Part shown: in pieces, positions 11,896 through 20,365 of the stretch
Layout: each line of letters starts with the position of its first letter
Position numbering within the stretch: position 1 is the first letter of the stretch
Assembly: GCF_000328625.1 (NCBI RefSeq)
Contig: NC_019978.1
Location: forward strand, 2,294,001 to 2,358,000
Source of the DNA: Halobacteroides halobius DSM 5150
GTDB lineage: Bacteria > Bacillota > Halanaerobiia > Halobacteroidales > Halobacteroidaceae
Reading direction: 5' to 3'
DNA length: 64,000 nt
The notes under the pieces: generated by a model
What the model saw: the letters and a program-made list of their open reading frames with translations, nothing else
Database searches by the model: none
Told to the model about the DNA's origin: nothing
Position numbers and translations under genes: made by a program

Positions 11896-11924
11896 AGTAT
11901 AACCCTTATAAACTAATTTGTCAA
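11896..11924 (-). promoter_or_regulatory. Sigma-A promoter of the rubrerythrin-type gene
   Basis: TTGACA (11924-11919), a 17-base spacer, then TATACT (11901-11896). Confidence 0.8.
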
Positions 11925-11976
11925 GGGCAATACTCAATTTATTAGGATTTATTACTATTAACCAAAAAATAAAAAA

Positions 11977-12001
11977 GAGCCTAGCAAAATAAGCTAGACC
12001 C
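11977..12001 (-). terminator. Terminator of ppaC
   Basis: GGGTCTAGC pairs with GCTAGGCTC (two G-U pairs, 7-base loop), followed on the minus strand by a run of six T and further T-rich sequence. It lies directly after the ppaC stop. Confidence 0.8.
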
Positions 12002-12011
12002 TTATCGGTAA

Positions 12012-12935
12012 CTATGTGGTTAAGTAGTCAGACAAGACAGGTATAACCTGCTTTTTACGTGATAAAACTCCATCTAAATAAACTTCAGTTCCTTTTGTGT
12101 CTACATCAAAAGCATCAGCAATAATTTCTTTTGCATCTGCTGGGAAAAGTAATAAGCTACCTTCAGCTAAAATATCGGTAACTATTAATACTAAAAACTT
12201 ATATCCTCTTTCTGCAACTAACTCTTCAATCCCTACTAATAGATCTTCTTTAATATCATTAACTTCATTTACATCCATAATTTCAATCTGACCTACTCCA
12301 ATTGTTTCACCAGCCAATTCATACTCTTTATAATCATTAGTAATCAATTCTTTAGGCTCTAGTTGGTTAACTACTGAACCTGCCTTAAACATATTCTTCC
12401 CATACTTTTGAATATCCACTCCTAACTGCTTAGCTAATCTATTAGCTATTTCCTTATCTGCTTTAGTACAGGTTGGAGAACGGAAAATGACTGTATCAGA
12501 TAAAATAGCTGATAATAATAAACCAGCCATTTGTTCATTAATCTCTACTCCATTTTCCTGGTATAACTTAGTTACGACTGTAGCAGTAGAACCTACTGGC
12601 TCATTTCTAAAGTAGATTGGATTACCAGTTTCAATATCACCTATTCTGTGATGGTCTATAATTTCTTTAACCTCGGCTTCTTTTATTCCAGCAATTGCTT
12701 GACTCTTTTCATTATGGTCAACTAAAATTACTTCATCTCCTTTAGCAAGCTCAGTAACTAACTTAGGAGCTTGCACCTCAAACTTATCCAAAATAAATTC
12801 TGTTTCTGCATTAATCTTTCCTGCTCTAATAGCTTCTGCCTTGGCCCCTAATTGTTGTTTTAAATTAGCATACGCAATAGCAGCACAAATAGAATCTGTA
12901 TCTGGGTTCTGATGGCCTACAACATAAGTAGTCAT
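12012..12935 (-). CDS. ppaC: Manganese-dependent inorganic pyrophosphatase (family II, DHH)
   Basis: Hydrolyses pyrophosphate to phosphate in the cytoplasm. It has 307 residues from the ATG at 12935, which follows AAGGAGGAG; the longer reading frame upstream has no such signal. DHH-phosphoesterase metal motifs are present: VGHQNPDTDS (His8, Asp12, Asp14), an Asp in LVDHNE and IDHHRIGD. The C-terminal DHHA2 domain carries the substrate-binding SRKKQVIP. There are no CBS domains between the halves, so this is the non-regulated form. Confidence 0.95.
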   Translation of the reverse strand: MTTYVVGHQNPDTDSICAAIAYANLKQQLGAKAEAIRAGKINAETEFILDKFEVQAPKLVTELAKGDEVILVDHNEKSQAIAGIKEAEVKEIIDHHRIGDIETGNPIYFRNEPVGSTATVVTKLYQENGVEINEQMAGLLLSAILSDTVIFRSPTCTKADKEIANRLAKQLGVDIQKYGKNMFKAGSVVNQLEPKELITNDYKEYELAGETIGVGQIEIMDVNEVNDIKEDLLVGIEELVAERGYKFLVLIVTDILAEGSLLLFPADAKEIIADAFDVDTKGTEVYLDGVLSRKKQVIPVLSDYLTT

Positions 12936-13010
12936 TTTTTCTCCTCCTTGTTTATAATACATCACACTAAAATAAAGTGATTTTAATTGTACATTGTCAA
13001 TTCTCAATTG

Positions 13011-15122
13011 TCAATTAATTTTGGTAAGCTGTGCATATTCAGTTGCTAACGCTTTAACTCCTTGTTGGGGGAAAGAAACTTTTATTTGTTCCATTCCACT
13101 ACTATCATCTACATTAATTACTGTACCTTGGCCCCAACGCTGGTGCTTTACTTTATCTCCTGGAGAAAATCTAGCTTCTCTTCTATTATTTTTAACTGCA
13201 GTTTCATTATTATCCTCACTAAATAAATGGTCTGGAATATGCCCAATAAAACGAGATGGCCTCTTAAATTGAGTTCGACCATAAATCTTACGTTTACGAG
13301 CATAGGTTAAATATAATTTTTCTTCTGCTCTAGTAATTCCTACATAACATAACCTGCGTTCTTCTGCTAAATCTTGTTCTGTATCTGTTGATCTAGCATG
13401 TGGTAATAAATTCTCTTCCATACCAGCTAAAAAGACAACAGGAAATTCCAAACCTTTAGCACTATGTAAGGTCATTAATACTATAGCATCCTCTTCTTGA
13501 TCTAAATTATCAATATCTGATAATAAAGCTACTTCTTCTAAGAACTCACTTAAACCTCCAGTTTGATTTTCTTCTTCAAACTGTTCCATACTAGCTAGTA
13601 ATTCCTTAATATTATTAACTCTATCTTGAGCTTTATCTGTATTTTTACTCTTTAAGTTAGCTAAATAACCAGTCTCAGTTAATAACTCTTCTGTTAAAAC
13701 TGCAACAGATACTTCACTCTTCCTTTTTCTAAAATGCTCAATTAAACCTCCAAATTCCTGTATATTATTTCTAAATCGAGTACTAATACTATCTATATTC
13801 TCAACATTATTAACTGCTTTTAATAAACTAATCTGGTGTTGTTGGGCATAATCTTGAAGCCGCTTAAAGTTAGTTGCTCCAATCCCGCGGCGAGGTACAT
13901 TAATGATTCTTTCTAAACTAAGATCATCATTTGGATTATAAAGCAGGCGCAAATAAGCTAATATATCCTTTATCTCTTTTCTCTCATAGAACTTAACCCC
14001 CCCGACTATCCGATAGGGAATATCTTGCTGTAGTAAAACTCTTTCCAAAACACGAGATTGAGCATTAGTTCGATATAAAATAGAAAAGTCACTATAATTT
14101 TTATCTTCACCTTCTACTAAAGACTTAATTTGATTAGTTATGTAGCGGGCTTCATCTCGCCCATCTTGGGCTTTATATAATGATAATGGTTTGCCTGCTT
14201 TTTTCTCAGTCCATAATTTCTTTTCTTTACGATTTATATTATTAGCTACTATATGATAGGCTGCATCTAAAATTTTCTTGGTAGAACGATAATTTTGTTC
14301 TAATCTAACTACTTTAGTATCTGTATAATCCTCTTCAAAGTTCAAAATATTGCTAACATCTGCTCCTCTAAAACCATAGATCCCTTGATCATCATCCCCC
14401 ACCACACAAATGTTATTGTACTTAGCAGATAATAAATAAAGTAATTTATACTGAGCATGATTAACATCTTGGTACTCATCAACTAATATATATTTAAATA
14501 GTTCTTGGTAATAATCTAATACCTTAGGTTCTTTTTGCAGCAATTCCACCGTCTTCATAATTAAGTCACCAAAGTCTAAGGCATTATTCTCTAATAATCG
14601 CTCCTGGTAAACTGGATAAACTCTAGCTACTACTCGCTCTAAATAACCACCTTGTTCATAATTTTCTGGAGAAATCAATTCATTTTTAGCGCTACTAATT
14701 GCCCTTAAGACAGAAGTGGTATATTTCTTAGTATCAAAATTTAAGTCCTTTAAGATATTCTTAATCAAACTTCGTTGATCTGTAGTATCGAAAATAACAA
14801 AATTAGAGCTATAACCTAAATTACTAATCTCTCTTCTTAAAATTCTAACACATATTGAATGGAATGTTCCCATCCAGGGTAAATTTCTATCTAAATTTAA
14901 TAAGTTCTTAGCTCTATCCTTCATTTCTTCAGCTGCCTTATTCGTAAATGTAACTGTAAGAATATTATCAGGATCAACTTCATAATGATGAATTAGATAG
15001 GCAATTCTATGAGTCAAAACCCTTGTCTTACCACTACCAGCACCTGCTAGAATTAATAATGGACCATAATTATGCTCTACTGCTTCCTGTTGTTCAGGAT
15101 TTAGTCCTCCTAAAATATCCAT
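13011..15122 (-). CDS. pcrA: ATP-dependent DNA helicase PcrA/UvrD
   Basis: Superfamily 1A 3'-5' helicase for excision repair, rolling-circle replication and removal of roadblocks. It has 703 residues from the ATG at 15122 behind AGGAGG; an upstream in-frame extension lacks a ribosome-binding site. Motifs in order: Q-motif LNPEQQEAV, Walker A GAGSGKT (about residues 27-33), TFTNKAAEEM, VDEYQDVN, GDDDQGIYGFRGA, QNYRS, LMTLHSAKGLEF and VGITRAEEKLY. The C-terminal 50 residues form the PcrA-type small domain (GDKVKHQRWGQGTVINV). Confidence 0.96.
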   Translation of the reverse strand: MDILGGLNPEQQEAVEHNYGPLLILAGAGSGKTRVLTHRIAYLIHHYEVDPDNILTVTFTNKAAEEMKDRAKNLLNLDRNLPWMGTFHSICVRILRREISNLGYSSNFVIFDTTDQRSLIKNILKDLNFDTKKYTTSVLRAISSAKNELISPENYEQGGYLERVVARVYPVYQERLLENNALDFGDLIMKTVELLQKEPKVLDYYQELFKYILVDEYQDVNHAQYKLLYLLSAKYNNICVVGDDDQGIYGFRGADVSNILNFEEDYTDTKVVRLEQNYRSTKKILDAAYHIVANNINRKEKKLWTEKKAGKPLSLYKAQDGRDEARYITNQIKSLVEGEDKNYSDFSILYRTNAQSRVLERVLLQQDIPYRIVGGVKFYERKEIKDILAYLRLLYNPNDDLSLERIINVPRRGIGATNFKRLQDYAQQHQISLLKAVNNVENIDSISTRFRNNIQEFGGLIEHFRKRKSEVSVAVLTEELLTETGYLANLKSKNTDKAQDRVNNIKELLASMEQFEEENQTGGLSEFLEEVALLSDIDNLDQEEDAIVLMTLHSAKGLEFPVVFLAGMEENLLPHARSTDTEQDLAEERRLCYVGITRAEEKLYLTYARKRKIYGRTQFKRPSRFIGHIPDHLFSEDNNETAVKNNRREARFSPGDKVKHQRWGQGTVINVDDSSGMEQIKVSFPQQGVKALATEYAQLTKIN

Positions 15123-15152
15123 CCTATTCCTCCTAGTCTCAGTTTCTTCAAT

Positions 15153-15181
15153 ATTATATATTAAAATGGCTTCTTTGTCTA
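15153..15181 (-). promoter_or_regulatory. Promoter of pcrA
   Basis: TAGACA (15181-15176) and TATAAT (15158-15153), 17-base spacer. The -35 box lies inside the palindrome CTTTGTC-TAAT-GACAAAG (15173-15190), between the divergent genes pcrA and the thioredoxin-fold gene. Confidence 0.65.
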
Positions 15182-15211
15182 ATGACAAAGGAAACTTAAG
15201 GAGAGATAATA

Positions 15212-15739
15212 ATGAAAAAATTAATTATCTTTTTTATTATTTTTTTATTAATCTGTGGTTTTTTAATTGGGGGAGCAATTAAATTAATTCTTAGTTTTAA
15301 AAATGATAATGTAGCTGAATCTGAGGAAAGATACTATTTACCAAAGGTTACTTTAAATGATTTACGAGGCAATGAAGTTCAATTCCACAAGATAAAAGAA
15401 CCAACTTTATTATTATTCTGGCTTCCTGATTCATCAACTTGTATCAAACAATTAGAAATCTTATCTGAATTTAAACGAACTTCTAACTATAATTTTGATA
15501 TCATATCAATTGGTATTGGAAATTTATCGAAAGAGAAAATCAAAAGACTGCTTAATACTAAAAATATTCAATTTCGAACTATAATAGATAGTAAGACTAC
15601 ACTAACCAAAAAATTAAATGTAACTGCAATTCCTACAGTTATCTTTTACAAACCATATGACAAGCCAATTACTAAAGTAGGGCTTAAGAAAAAAAGAAAA
15701 TTGCAAAAGATAATAAACAAATATCTTTTATCTAATTAA
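15212..15739 (+). CDS. Membrane-anchored thioredoxin-fold protein lacking the CxxC motif
   Basis: A 175-residue protein with an N-terminal signal anchor (about residues 5-25) and an extracytoplasmic TlpA/ResA/AhpC-like domain. The strand and cis-proline region (VTAIPTVIFYKP) fit the fold, and residues 66-77 (LLFWLPDSSTCI) align with the WxxxCxxC active site. Only the second cysteine is kept: the CxxC is SSTC. A normal disulfide reductase role is therefore unlikely; a one-cysteine or binding role is possible. AAGGAGAG precedes the ATG. It is divergent from pcrA, whose function gives no clue. Confidence 0.7.
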   Translation: MKKLIIFFIIFLLICGFLIGGAIKLILSFKNDNVAESEERYYLPKVTLNDLRGNEVQFHKIKEPTLLLFWLPDSSTCIKQLEILSEFKRTSNYNFDIISIGIGNLSKEKIKRLLNTKNIQFRTIIDSKTTLTKKLNVTAIPTVIFYKPYDKPITKVGLKKKRKLQKIINKYLLSN

Positions 15740-15756
15740 TATCAATTTAAATTAAA

Positions 15757-15790
15757 AAGGTAGTAAATCGGACTTCCAATTTACTACCTT
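15757..15790. terminator. Terminator between the thioredoxin-fold gene and abrB
   Basis: A 12-bp perfect stem (AAGGTAGTAAAT with ATTTACTACCTT) and a 10-base loop. The T-rich side is on the minus strand, so it mainly serves abrB. Confidence 0.8.
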
Positions 15791-15801
15791 CACTCAAATA
15801 T

Positions 15802-16059
15802 TTAAGCAGATTTTTCTTCTGTTCCTACCATTTCATCTAAACATTCAGAACAAATGATTTTTCCTTTGAATTCGATTGTATCTCCAGCATTACCACAGAA
15901 AACGCAAGCTGGTTCATACTTCTTTAAAATAACTTTATTGCCATCTACATAAATCTCTAATGGATCTTTAGTATCTATCCCTAATGTCCTTCTTAATTCA
16001 ATAGGGATTACCATTCTCCCTAACCCATCTACTTTTCTAACAATTCCAGTTGATTTCAT
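15802..16059 (-). CDS. abrB: AbrB/SpoVT-family transition-state regulator with C-terminal zinc motif
   Basis: Swapped-hairpin DNA-binding protein of 85 residues, probably a global transition-state regulator. The N-terminus MKSTGIVRKVDGLGRMVIP is the typical AbrB DNA-binding sequence, followed by LRRTLGI. Two CxxC pairs in the C-terminus (CVFC ... CSEC) could bind zinc; Bacillus subtilis AbrB lacks such a pair set. I use the ATG at 16059, with AAGGGGTG upstream, rather than the GTG at 16068. Its promoter is a perfect sigma-A consensus, and ATGTCG occurs twice in the leader (16064-16091). Autoregulation is common in the family but not shown here. Confidence 0.88.
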   Translation of the reverse strand: MKSTGIVRKVDGLGRMVIPIELRRTLGIDTKDPLEIYVDGNKVILKKYEPACVFCGNAGDTIEFKGKIICSECLDEMVGTEEKSA

Positions 16060-16102
16060 TACTGTCACCCCTTACGACATTTTTCGACATATTATATTAA
16101 GA

Positions 16103-16131
16103 ATTATATCAGTTATACCAACTTATGTCAA
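16103..16131 (-). promoter_or_regulatory. Perfect-consensus sigma-A promoter of abrB
   Basis: TTGACA (16131-16126), 17 bases, TATAAT (16108-16103): six of six in both boxes with the optimal spacer. Confidence 0.9.
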
Positions 16132-16166
16132 TGGGTTAGTTAGTAATTAAACAAATATTAACTTCA

Positions 16167-17543
16167 CTAATATTTATTTAAAATATTTCTTGCTATCACA
16201 ACCCCAGAAGAAGAAGCCTGAATCAATCCTCTAGTAACTCCTGCTCCATCACCACCAGCGTATAAATTAGATACCTTAGTCTCTAAATTATCTTTAAGGT
16301 TTAATCTAGAAGAATAAAACTTGACCTCTACTCCATACAATAAAGTATGTCTAGAATAAACTCCAGGACAAACTTCATCTAAAGCCTGTAACATTTCATC
16401 TATAGCAGTCAAATGGCGATAAGGTAATACTAAACTTAAATCACCAGGTGTAGCGTCCTTTAGCGTGGGCTCTACTATACCTCGTTTAATCCTCTTGGAT
16501 GTAGAACGTCGGCCATCTAAAAAATCACCTAATCTTTGTACTAAAACTCTACCACCTAATAAGTTAGCTAATTTTGCTATATCTTGACCATAAGTAATCG
16601 GTTCTTTAAATGGTTCAGTAAAAGTCTTACTTACTAATAGAGCAAAATTAGTATTTTCAGTCTTCTCTGTAGCATGACTATGGCCATTAACTGTAATTAA
16701 ACCGTCATTATTTTCATTAACTACTTCTCCATTAGGACACATACAGAAAGTTCTTACTTTATCATCAAAAGTAGGGGAATGATAAATAAATTTTGATTCA
16801 TAAACGACATCAGTTAAATCTTTCATTACTGCTGCTGGCAATTCTACTCTAACCCCAATATCAACTGGGTTAATGGCCGTTTTAATTCCTAGTCTTTCTG
16901 CTTCTGAAGTTAGCCATTCAGCATTCTCTCGCCCTGGTGCTACTACTACATTATCACTCTTTATTTCTGTACCGTATTCAGTCTTAACCCCAATTACTCT
17001 TTCATCTTCGGTTAAAATCTCAGTAACTTTAGTTCCAGTTTTAATCTCTACTCCTTCTTCTAATAAATATTCTTTCATATTACTTAAAACAGTTTTACTA
17101 TACCCCGTTCCTAAGTGTCTGATCTTTGCAGGAATGAAATTTAATTCTGCTAAAGTAGCTTGATGATTAATTCGCTCTTCTTCTGCTTTTTTTGGCCCGT
17201 AAACTTTATCAGGAGCTCCAAAATCACAATATATATTATCAGTATAATTAACCAATTCTTTTAGATTTTCTTCACCTATATATTTATCTAAGTTACCACC
17301 AATATCACTAGATAAAGTTAATTTACCATCACTATAGGCACCTGCTCCGCCCCAACCGCAAACAATAGAACAATTACTACATTCAACACAATCAGTATTC
17401 CTGGTCTTCATAGGACAATCTCGTTTTATAATATCTCTACCTTTTTCTATAATTAAAATATCAAGATTACTTTCTTTAACTAATTCTAAAGCCGTAAATA
17501 TTCCTGCCGGTCCAGCACCTACAATTACTACATTATAATTCAT
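16167..17543 (-). CDS. FAD-dependent dehydrogenase of the COG2509 family
   Basis: A 458-residue flavoprotein with an N-terminal FAD-binding Rossmann motif (VVIVGAGPAGIF) and the Glu of strand 2 (IIEKGRDI). It has a cysteine-rich segment near residues 45-65 (RDCPMK, CVECSNCSIVCGWGG) and a C-terminal second FAD motif (LYAGGDGAGVTRG). The cysteine cluster could hold an iron-sulfur centre or disulfides. The family is widespread in anaerobes but its reaction is not established. The start at 17543 follows AAAGGGATGG. It has its own promoter and no clear operon partner. Confidence 0.8.
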   Translation of the reverse strand: MNYNVVIVGAGPAGIFTALELVKESNLDILIIEKGRDIIKRDCPMKTRNTDCVECSNCSIVCGWGGAGAYSDGKLTLSSDIGGNLDKYIGEENLKELVNYTDNIYCDFGAPDKVYGPKKAEEERINHQATLAELNFIPAKIRHLGTGYSKTVLSNMKEYLLEEGVEIKTGTKVTEILTEDERVIGVKTEYGTEIKSDNVVVAPGRENAEWLTSEAERLGIKTAINPVDIGVRVELPAAVMKDLTDVVYESKFIYHSPTFDDKVRTFCMCPNGEVVNENNDGLITVNGHSHATEKTENTNFALLVSKTFTEPFKEPITYGQDIAKLANLLGGRVLVQRLGDFLDGRRSTSKRIKRGIVEPTLKDATPGDLSLVLPYRHLTAIDEMLQALDEVCPGVYSRHTLLYGVEVKFYSSRLNLKDNLETKVSNLYAGGDGAGVTRGLIQASSSGVVIARNILNKY

Positions 17544-17599
17544 CGAACCATCCCTTTCAATTTTAATGAAATGTTCGTCTTTTATCCAAACCACTAATA

Positions 17600-17628
17600 A
17601 TATTACCAGATTAATAACTTATAGTCAA
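17600..17628 (-). promoter_or_regulatory. Promoter of the COG2509 gene
   Basis: TTGACT (17628-17623), 17 bases, TAATAT (17605-17600). The nine-base sequence AATGTTCGT occurs on both sides of it, near 17569 and 17662. Confidence 0.55.
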
Positions 17629-17672
17629 CATTAAACTAAATGTTTTTTTATTTTATCATAATAATGTTCGTT

Positions 17673-18335
17673 TTATTTGAAAGGTGATGTCTCAACAGCA
17701 GAGTTAATTAATCTCACAAGATATATATATAAAATTGCTACTATTCCATAAACAATATAATCAGATATAAACCCACCTAACACTAAAAAGTCATATAACC
17801 CATGTAATAAAATAACTTGAACTAAACCTACTAAAATTAAAGTAGAATTATCTTCGAGCTTGGCCCGACCTAGATAATACCCCATAATTCCAGAAAACGA
17901 AGCATGAATCAAACTAGTAACAATGGCTCTAATCATTCCTACTTGGTATCCAAAAACTAATGTATATAAAAAGTTCTCTAGAACAGCAAAACCTAAACCA
18001 GCTGAAACAGAATAAATTATACCATCTACCACTTCATCAAACTCATCAGAAGAATAAATAGTATATCTAACAACAGCAAACTTAGCTACTTCTTCTGTAA
18101 CACCAACAATCCCTACTGATAATAATAACAACATTAACATACTAGGTGGATTAGCAAGTAGATTAGAAAATGGAAATTCAATTAATCCTACTGGTATAAC
18201 TGCTAGTGCTCCATAAAAGAAAGTTACTAAAATCAAACGAACTGGTTCAGGCTCATATTTATCTTTACTATAAAAGAAGTAGACCCACAATAAACCTGGT
18301 AGTACAGAAACTATTAATAACCAAAATAGATTCAT
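17673..18335 (-). CDS. prsW: PrsW-family intramembrane metalloprotease
   Basis: A polytopic membrane protease related to PrsW, which cleaves the anti-sigma factor RsiW in Bacillus. It has 220 residues with about seven membrane segments. Active-site motifs are present: GVTEEVAKF (EExxK type), a second acidic segment DEVVDGIIYSVSAGLGFA with ENFLYT, the first His in SLIHASFS and the last in LLHGLYDF. The ATG at 18335 follows AGGAGG. No RsiW-like anti-sigma gene is adjacent, so the substrate is unknown. Confidence 0.85.
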   Translation of the reverse strand: MNLFWLLIVSVLPGLLWVYFFYSKDKYEPEPVRLILVTFFYGALAVIPVGLIEFPFSNLLANPPSMLMLLLLSVGIVGVTEEVAKFAVVRYTIYSSDEFDEVVDGIIYSVSAGLGFAVLENFLYTLVFGYQVGMIRAIVTSLIHASFSGIMGYYLGRAKLEDNSTLILVGLVQVILLHGLYDFLVLGGFISDYIVYGIVAILYIYLVRLINSAVETSPFK

Positions 18336-18420
18336 ACTTAACCTCCTAGAAATCTTATTATTAATTATTATATCGTTGAAAATAAGCAATTATTCTTAAA
18401 AGCTAAATTATAAAAATAAA

Positions 18421-18442
18421 AAGTGTACCCTAGGGTACACTT
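18421..18442 (-). terminator. Terminator of the tail-anchored protein gene
   Basis: AAGTGTACCC and GGGTACACTT form a perfect 10-bp palindromic stem, followed on the minus strand by TTTTTATTTTT. Confidence 0.85.
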
Positions 18443-18454
18443 AAATCTTAATCT

Positions 18455-19390
18455 TTAAATTACTAAAAATAAAATAATTATTACTATAACAATTAATCCT
18501 AAAATCGCAAATAAAACTAATTCCTCTTGGTCTAAATTGAAAGTTGAATCAGACTTTTCTCTACTTTCAACATTAGCCCGAGACTCTTCTGTAATAGTTA
18601 ATTTTACTTCAGGATCTACAACTAATTTTCCATAAATATTACGTTTAAATTTAACCACTATATGATAGCGATCTAACTCCTGATCATGTTTGATTTCTTC
18701 AATTGTGCCCACTACTTTATCTTGCCCTTGTTTTTGCAACAATTCGGCTATATCTTGCCCAATATCTCTATCATCTTTGACCTGGACTACTAGTTCATCT
18801 TGTAATTGTAAATCAGTAATTCGTTTACCGGCTACAGCAGAAATCACTGGTGAACACTTTAATTCAATCCTAGCATCTAATTTAGTTTCTTGATCATTTT
18901 CTATTGTTTCATCTTCGGTTTGACTTTCTACCTCTTTCTTATCCTCATCAAATAATTTAGGATAAGATTCTTCTAGTTCATCTCTAGAAAACAACTTTGT
19001 TTTCACTTTAAAATTAATTGCTTCTTGAGTTATATCTTCTAACTTTTCCTTAAAAATTTCTTTAGCCACTTCACTACTATTATCATCTACTGCCCCTAAC
19101 AACCTTACTATCTCTGATGCCTTAAAGTTAGAAACCAATTGTTCTTGAGCTTTTTGACTTCTGTAATCAGTCTTAATCTTATCTAAAGTCTCTAAGAAAA
19201 AATTCAAATTAGAACCTAAGCCTAATTCTATTACTTTATCAACCATGGCTATTTTTAAATCCATTAACTTTTCTTTTTCTAAATCAATAAAAAGGTTAAC
19301 TAAACCATAAGTTTTATTTCGGCCGCCATAATTAAACTTTCCTTTAATCCATAAATACCCATTAAGTTCTTCAGTTATCTCCTTTTCCAT
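18455..19390 (-). CDS. Uncharacterised acidic protein with a C-terminal membrane anchor
   Basis: A 311-residue protein I do not recognise. Residues 1-150 look like a mixed fold with a helical stretch. Residues 150-175 are a low-complexity Glu/Asp/Thr linker, and residues 175-280 look beta-rich. The last about 20 residues are purely hydrophobic (LVLFAILGLIVIVIIILF) and reach the stop codon, so it is tail-anchored with the bulk in the cytoplasm. I start at the ATG at 19390, since AAGGTG lies 6 bases upstream. It is a single gene with its own terminator, between PrsW and metNIQ. Confidence 0.7.
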   Translation of the reverse strand: MEKEITEELNGYLWIKGKFNYGGRNKTYGLVNLFIDLEKEKLMDLKIAMVDKVIELGLGSNLNFFLETLDKIKTDYRSQKAQEQLVSNFKASEIVRLLGAVDDNSSEVAKEIFKEKLEDITQEAINFKVKTKLFSRDELEESYPKLFDEDKKEVESQTEDETIENDQETKLDARIELKCSPVISAVAGKRITDLQLQDELVVQVKDDRDIGQDIAELLQKQGQDKVVGTIEEIKHDQELDRYHIVVKFKRNIYGKLVVDPEVKLTITEESRANVESREKSDSTFNLDQEELVLFAILGLIVIVIIILFLVI

Positions 19391-19514
19391 AAGCATCACC
19401 TTATCCTAAATATTTTACCTTTACTAATATATATTTATATAAAACAACTTTATTTTCCTTTATAATCAAAAAAATAAGAGAGTATACCTTGCGGCATACT
19501 CTAATCTATAATTA

Positions 19515-20324
19515 TTAAAAGACTGAAACAATAGCTCCTTCATATTTATTCTTAATATACTCTCTTACTTGTTGGGTAGTAAGTGTATCAGCTAACTTCT
19601 TTAATAATGGATTATCTTTATCTTCACTTTTAACTGCTAAAACATTAGCATATGGTGAATCATTGCCCTCAATAATAATAGCATCTTTAGTTGGGATCAA
19701 ATCAGCTTCTAAAGCATAATTAGTATTGATTATTGCAGCAGATACATCTTTTAATGCTCTAGGTAATTGCGGTGCAGCCAATTCTTTAAACTTTAGATTT
19801 TTAGGATTTTTCTTAATATCTTGTGGTGTAGCCTCTAATCCAGCTTCTTGACTTAATTTAATTAAACCTGCTGATTCCAACAATAACAAAGCCCTTCCTT
19901 CATTAGTAGCATCATTAGGAATCGCAATTGCTGCTCCTTTTTCTAATTGATTTAATTTAGATATTTTCTTAGAATAAAGTCCCATTGGCTCTAAATGAAC
20001 TTTTGTAATATATGTTAAATCTAATCCACGATTTTTCTTAAAATTCTTTAAGTAAGGAATATGCTGAAAATAATTTGCATCAATACTCCCATCAGCTAAA
20101 GCTAAATTAGGAGTTACATAATCAGTAAATTCCTTAACTTTTAAAGTAATTCCTTCTTTAGCTAATATAGGCTTTACTACATTTTTTAAAATTTCAGCGT
20201 GAGGGACTGGTGTAGCTCCTACTACTAATGTTTTATCCTTTTTAGCTGTTTCTTTACCTCCTGTACAACCTACTGCTAATGCTCCTACTAACAATACAAT
20301 TAATATTAAACTTATTTTTTTCAT
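19515..20324 (-). CDS. metQ: Methionine ABC transporter substrate-binding lipoprotein
   Basis: NlpA/MetQ-family lipoprotein that delivers methionine to MetNI. It has 269 residues with a signal peptide ending in the lipobox ALAVGC (Cys20). The mature part starts as the family does (LVVGATPVPHAEIL), with the ligand-pocket segments DANYFQHIPYL and IPNDATNEGRALLLL. It is the last gene of metN-metI-metQ under the S-box riboswitch, which supports methionine over other NlpA ligands. Confidence 0.94.
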   Translation of the reverse strand: MKKISLILIVLLVGALAVGCTGGKETAKKDKTLVVGATPVPHAEILKNVVKPILAKEGITLKVKEFTDYVTPNLALADGSIDANYFQHIPYLKNFKKNRGLDLTYITKVHLEPMGLYSKKISKLNQLEKGAAIAIPNDATNEGRALLLLESAGLIKLSQEAGLEATPQDIKKNPKNLKFKELAAPQLPRALKDVSAAIINTNYALEADLIPTKDAIIIEGNDSPYANVLAVKSEDKDNPLLKKLADTLTTQQVREYIKNKYEGAIVSVF

Positions 20325-20365
20325 CTTCTCTCCTCCTTATTTATTGTAGACTTATATTTGCTAAA

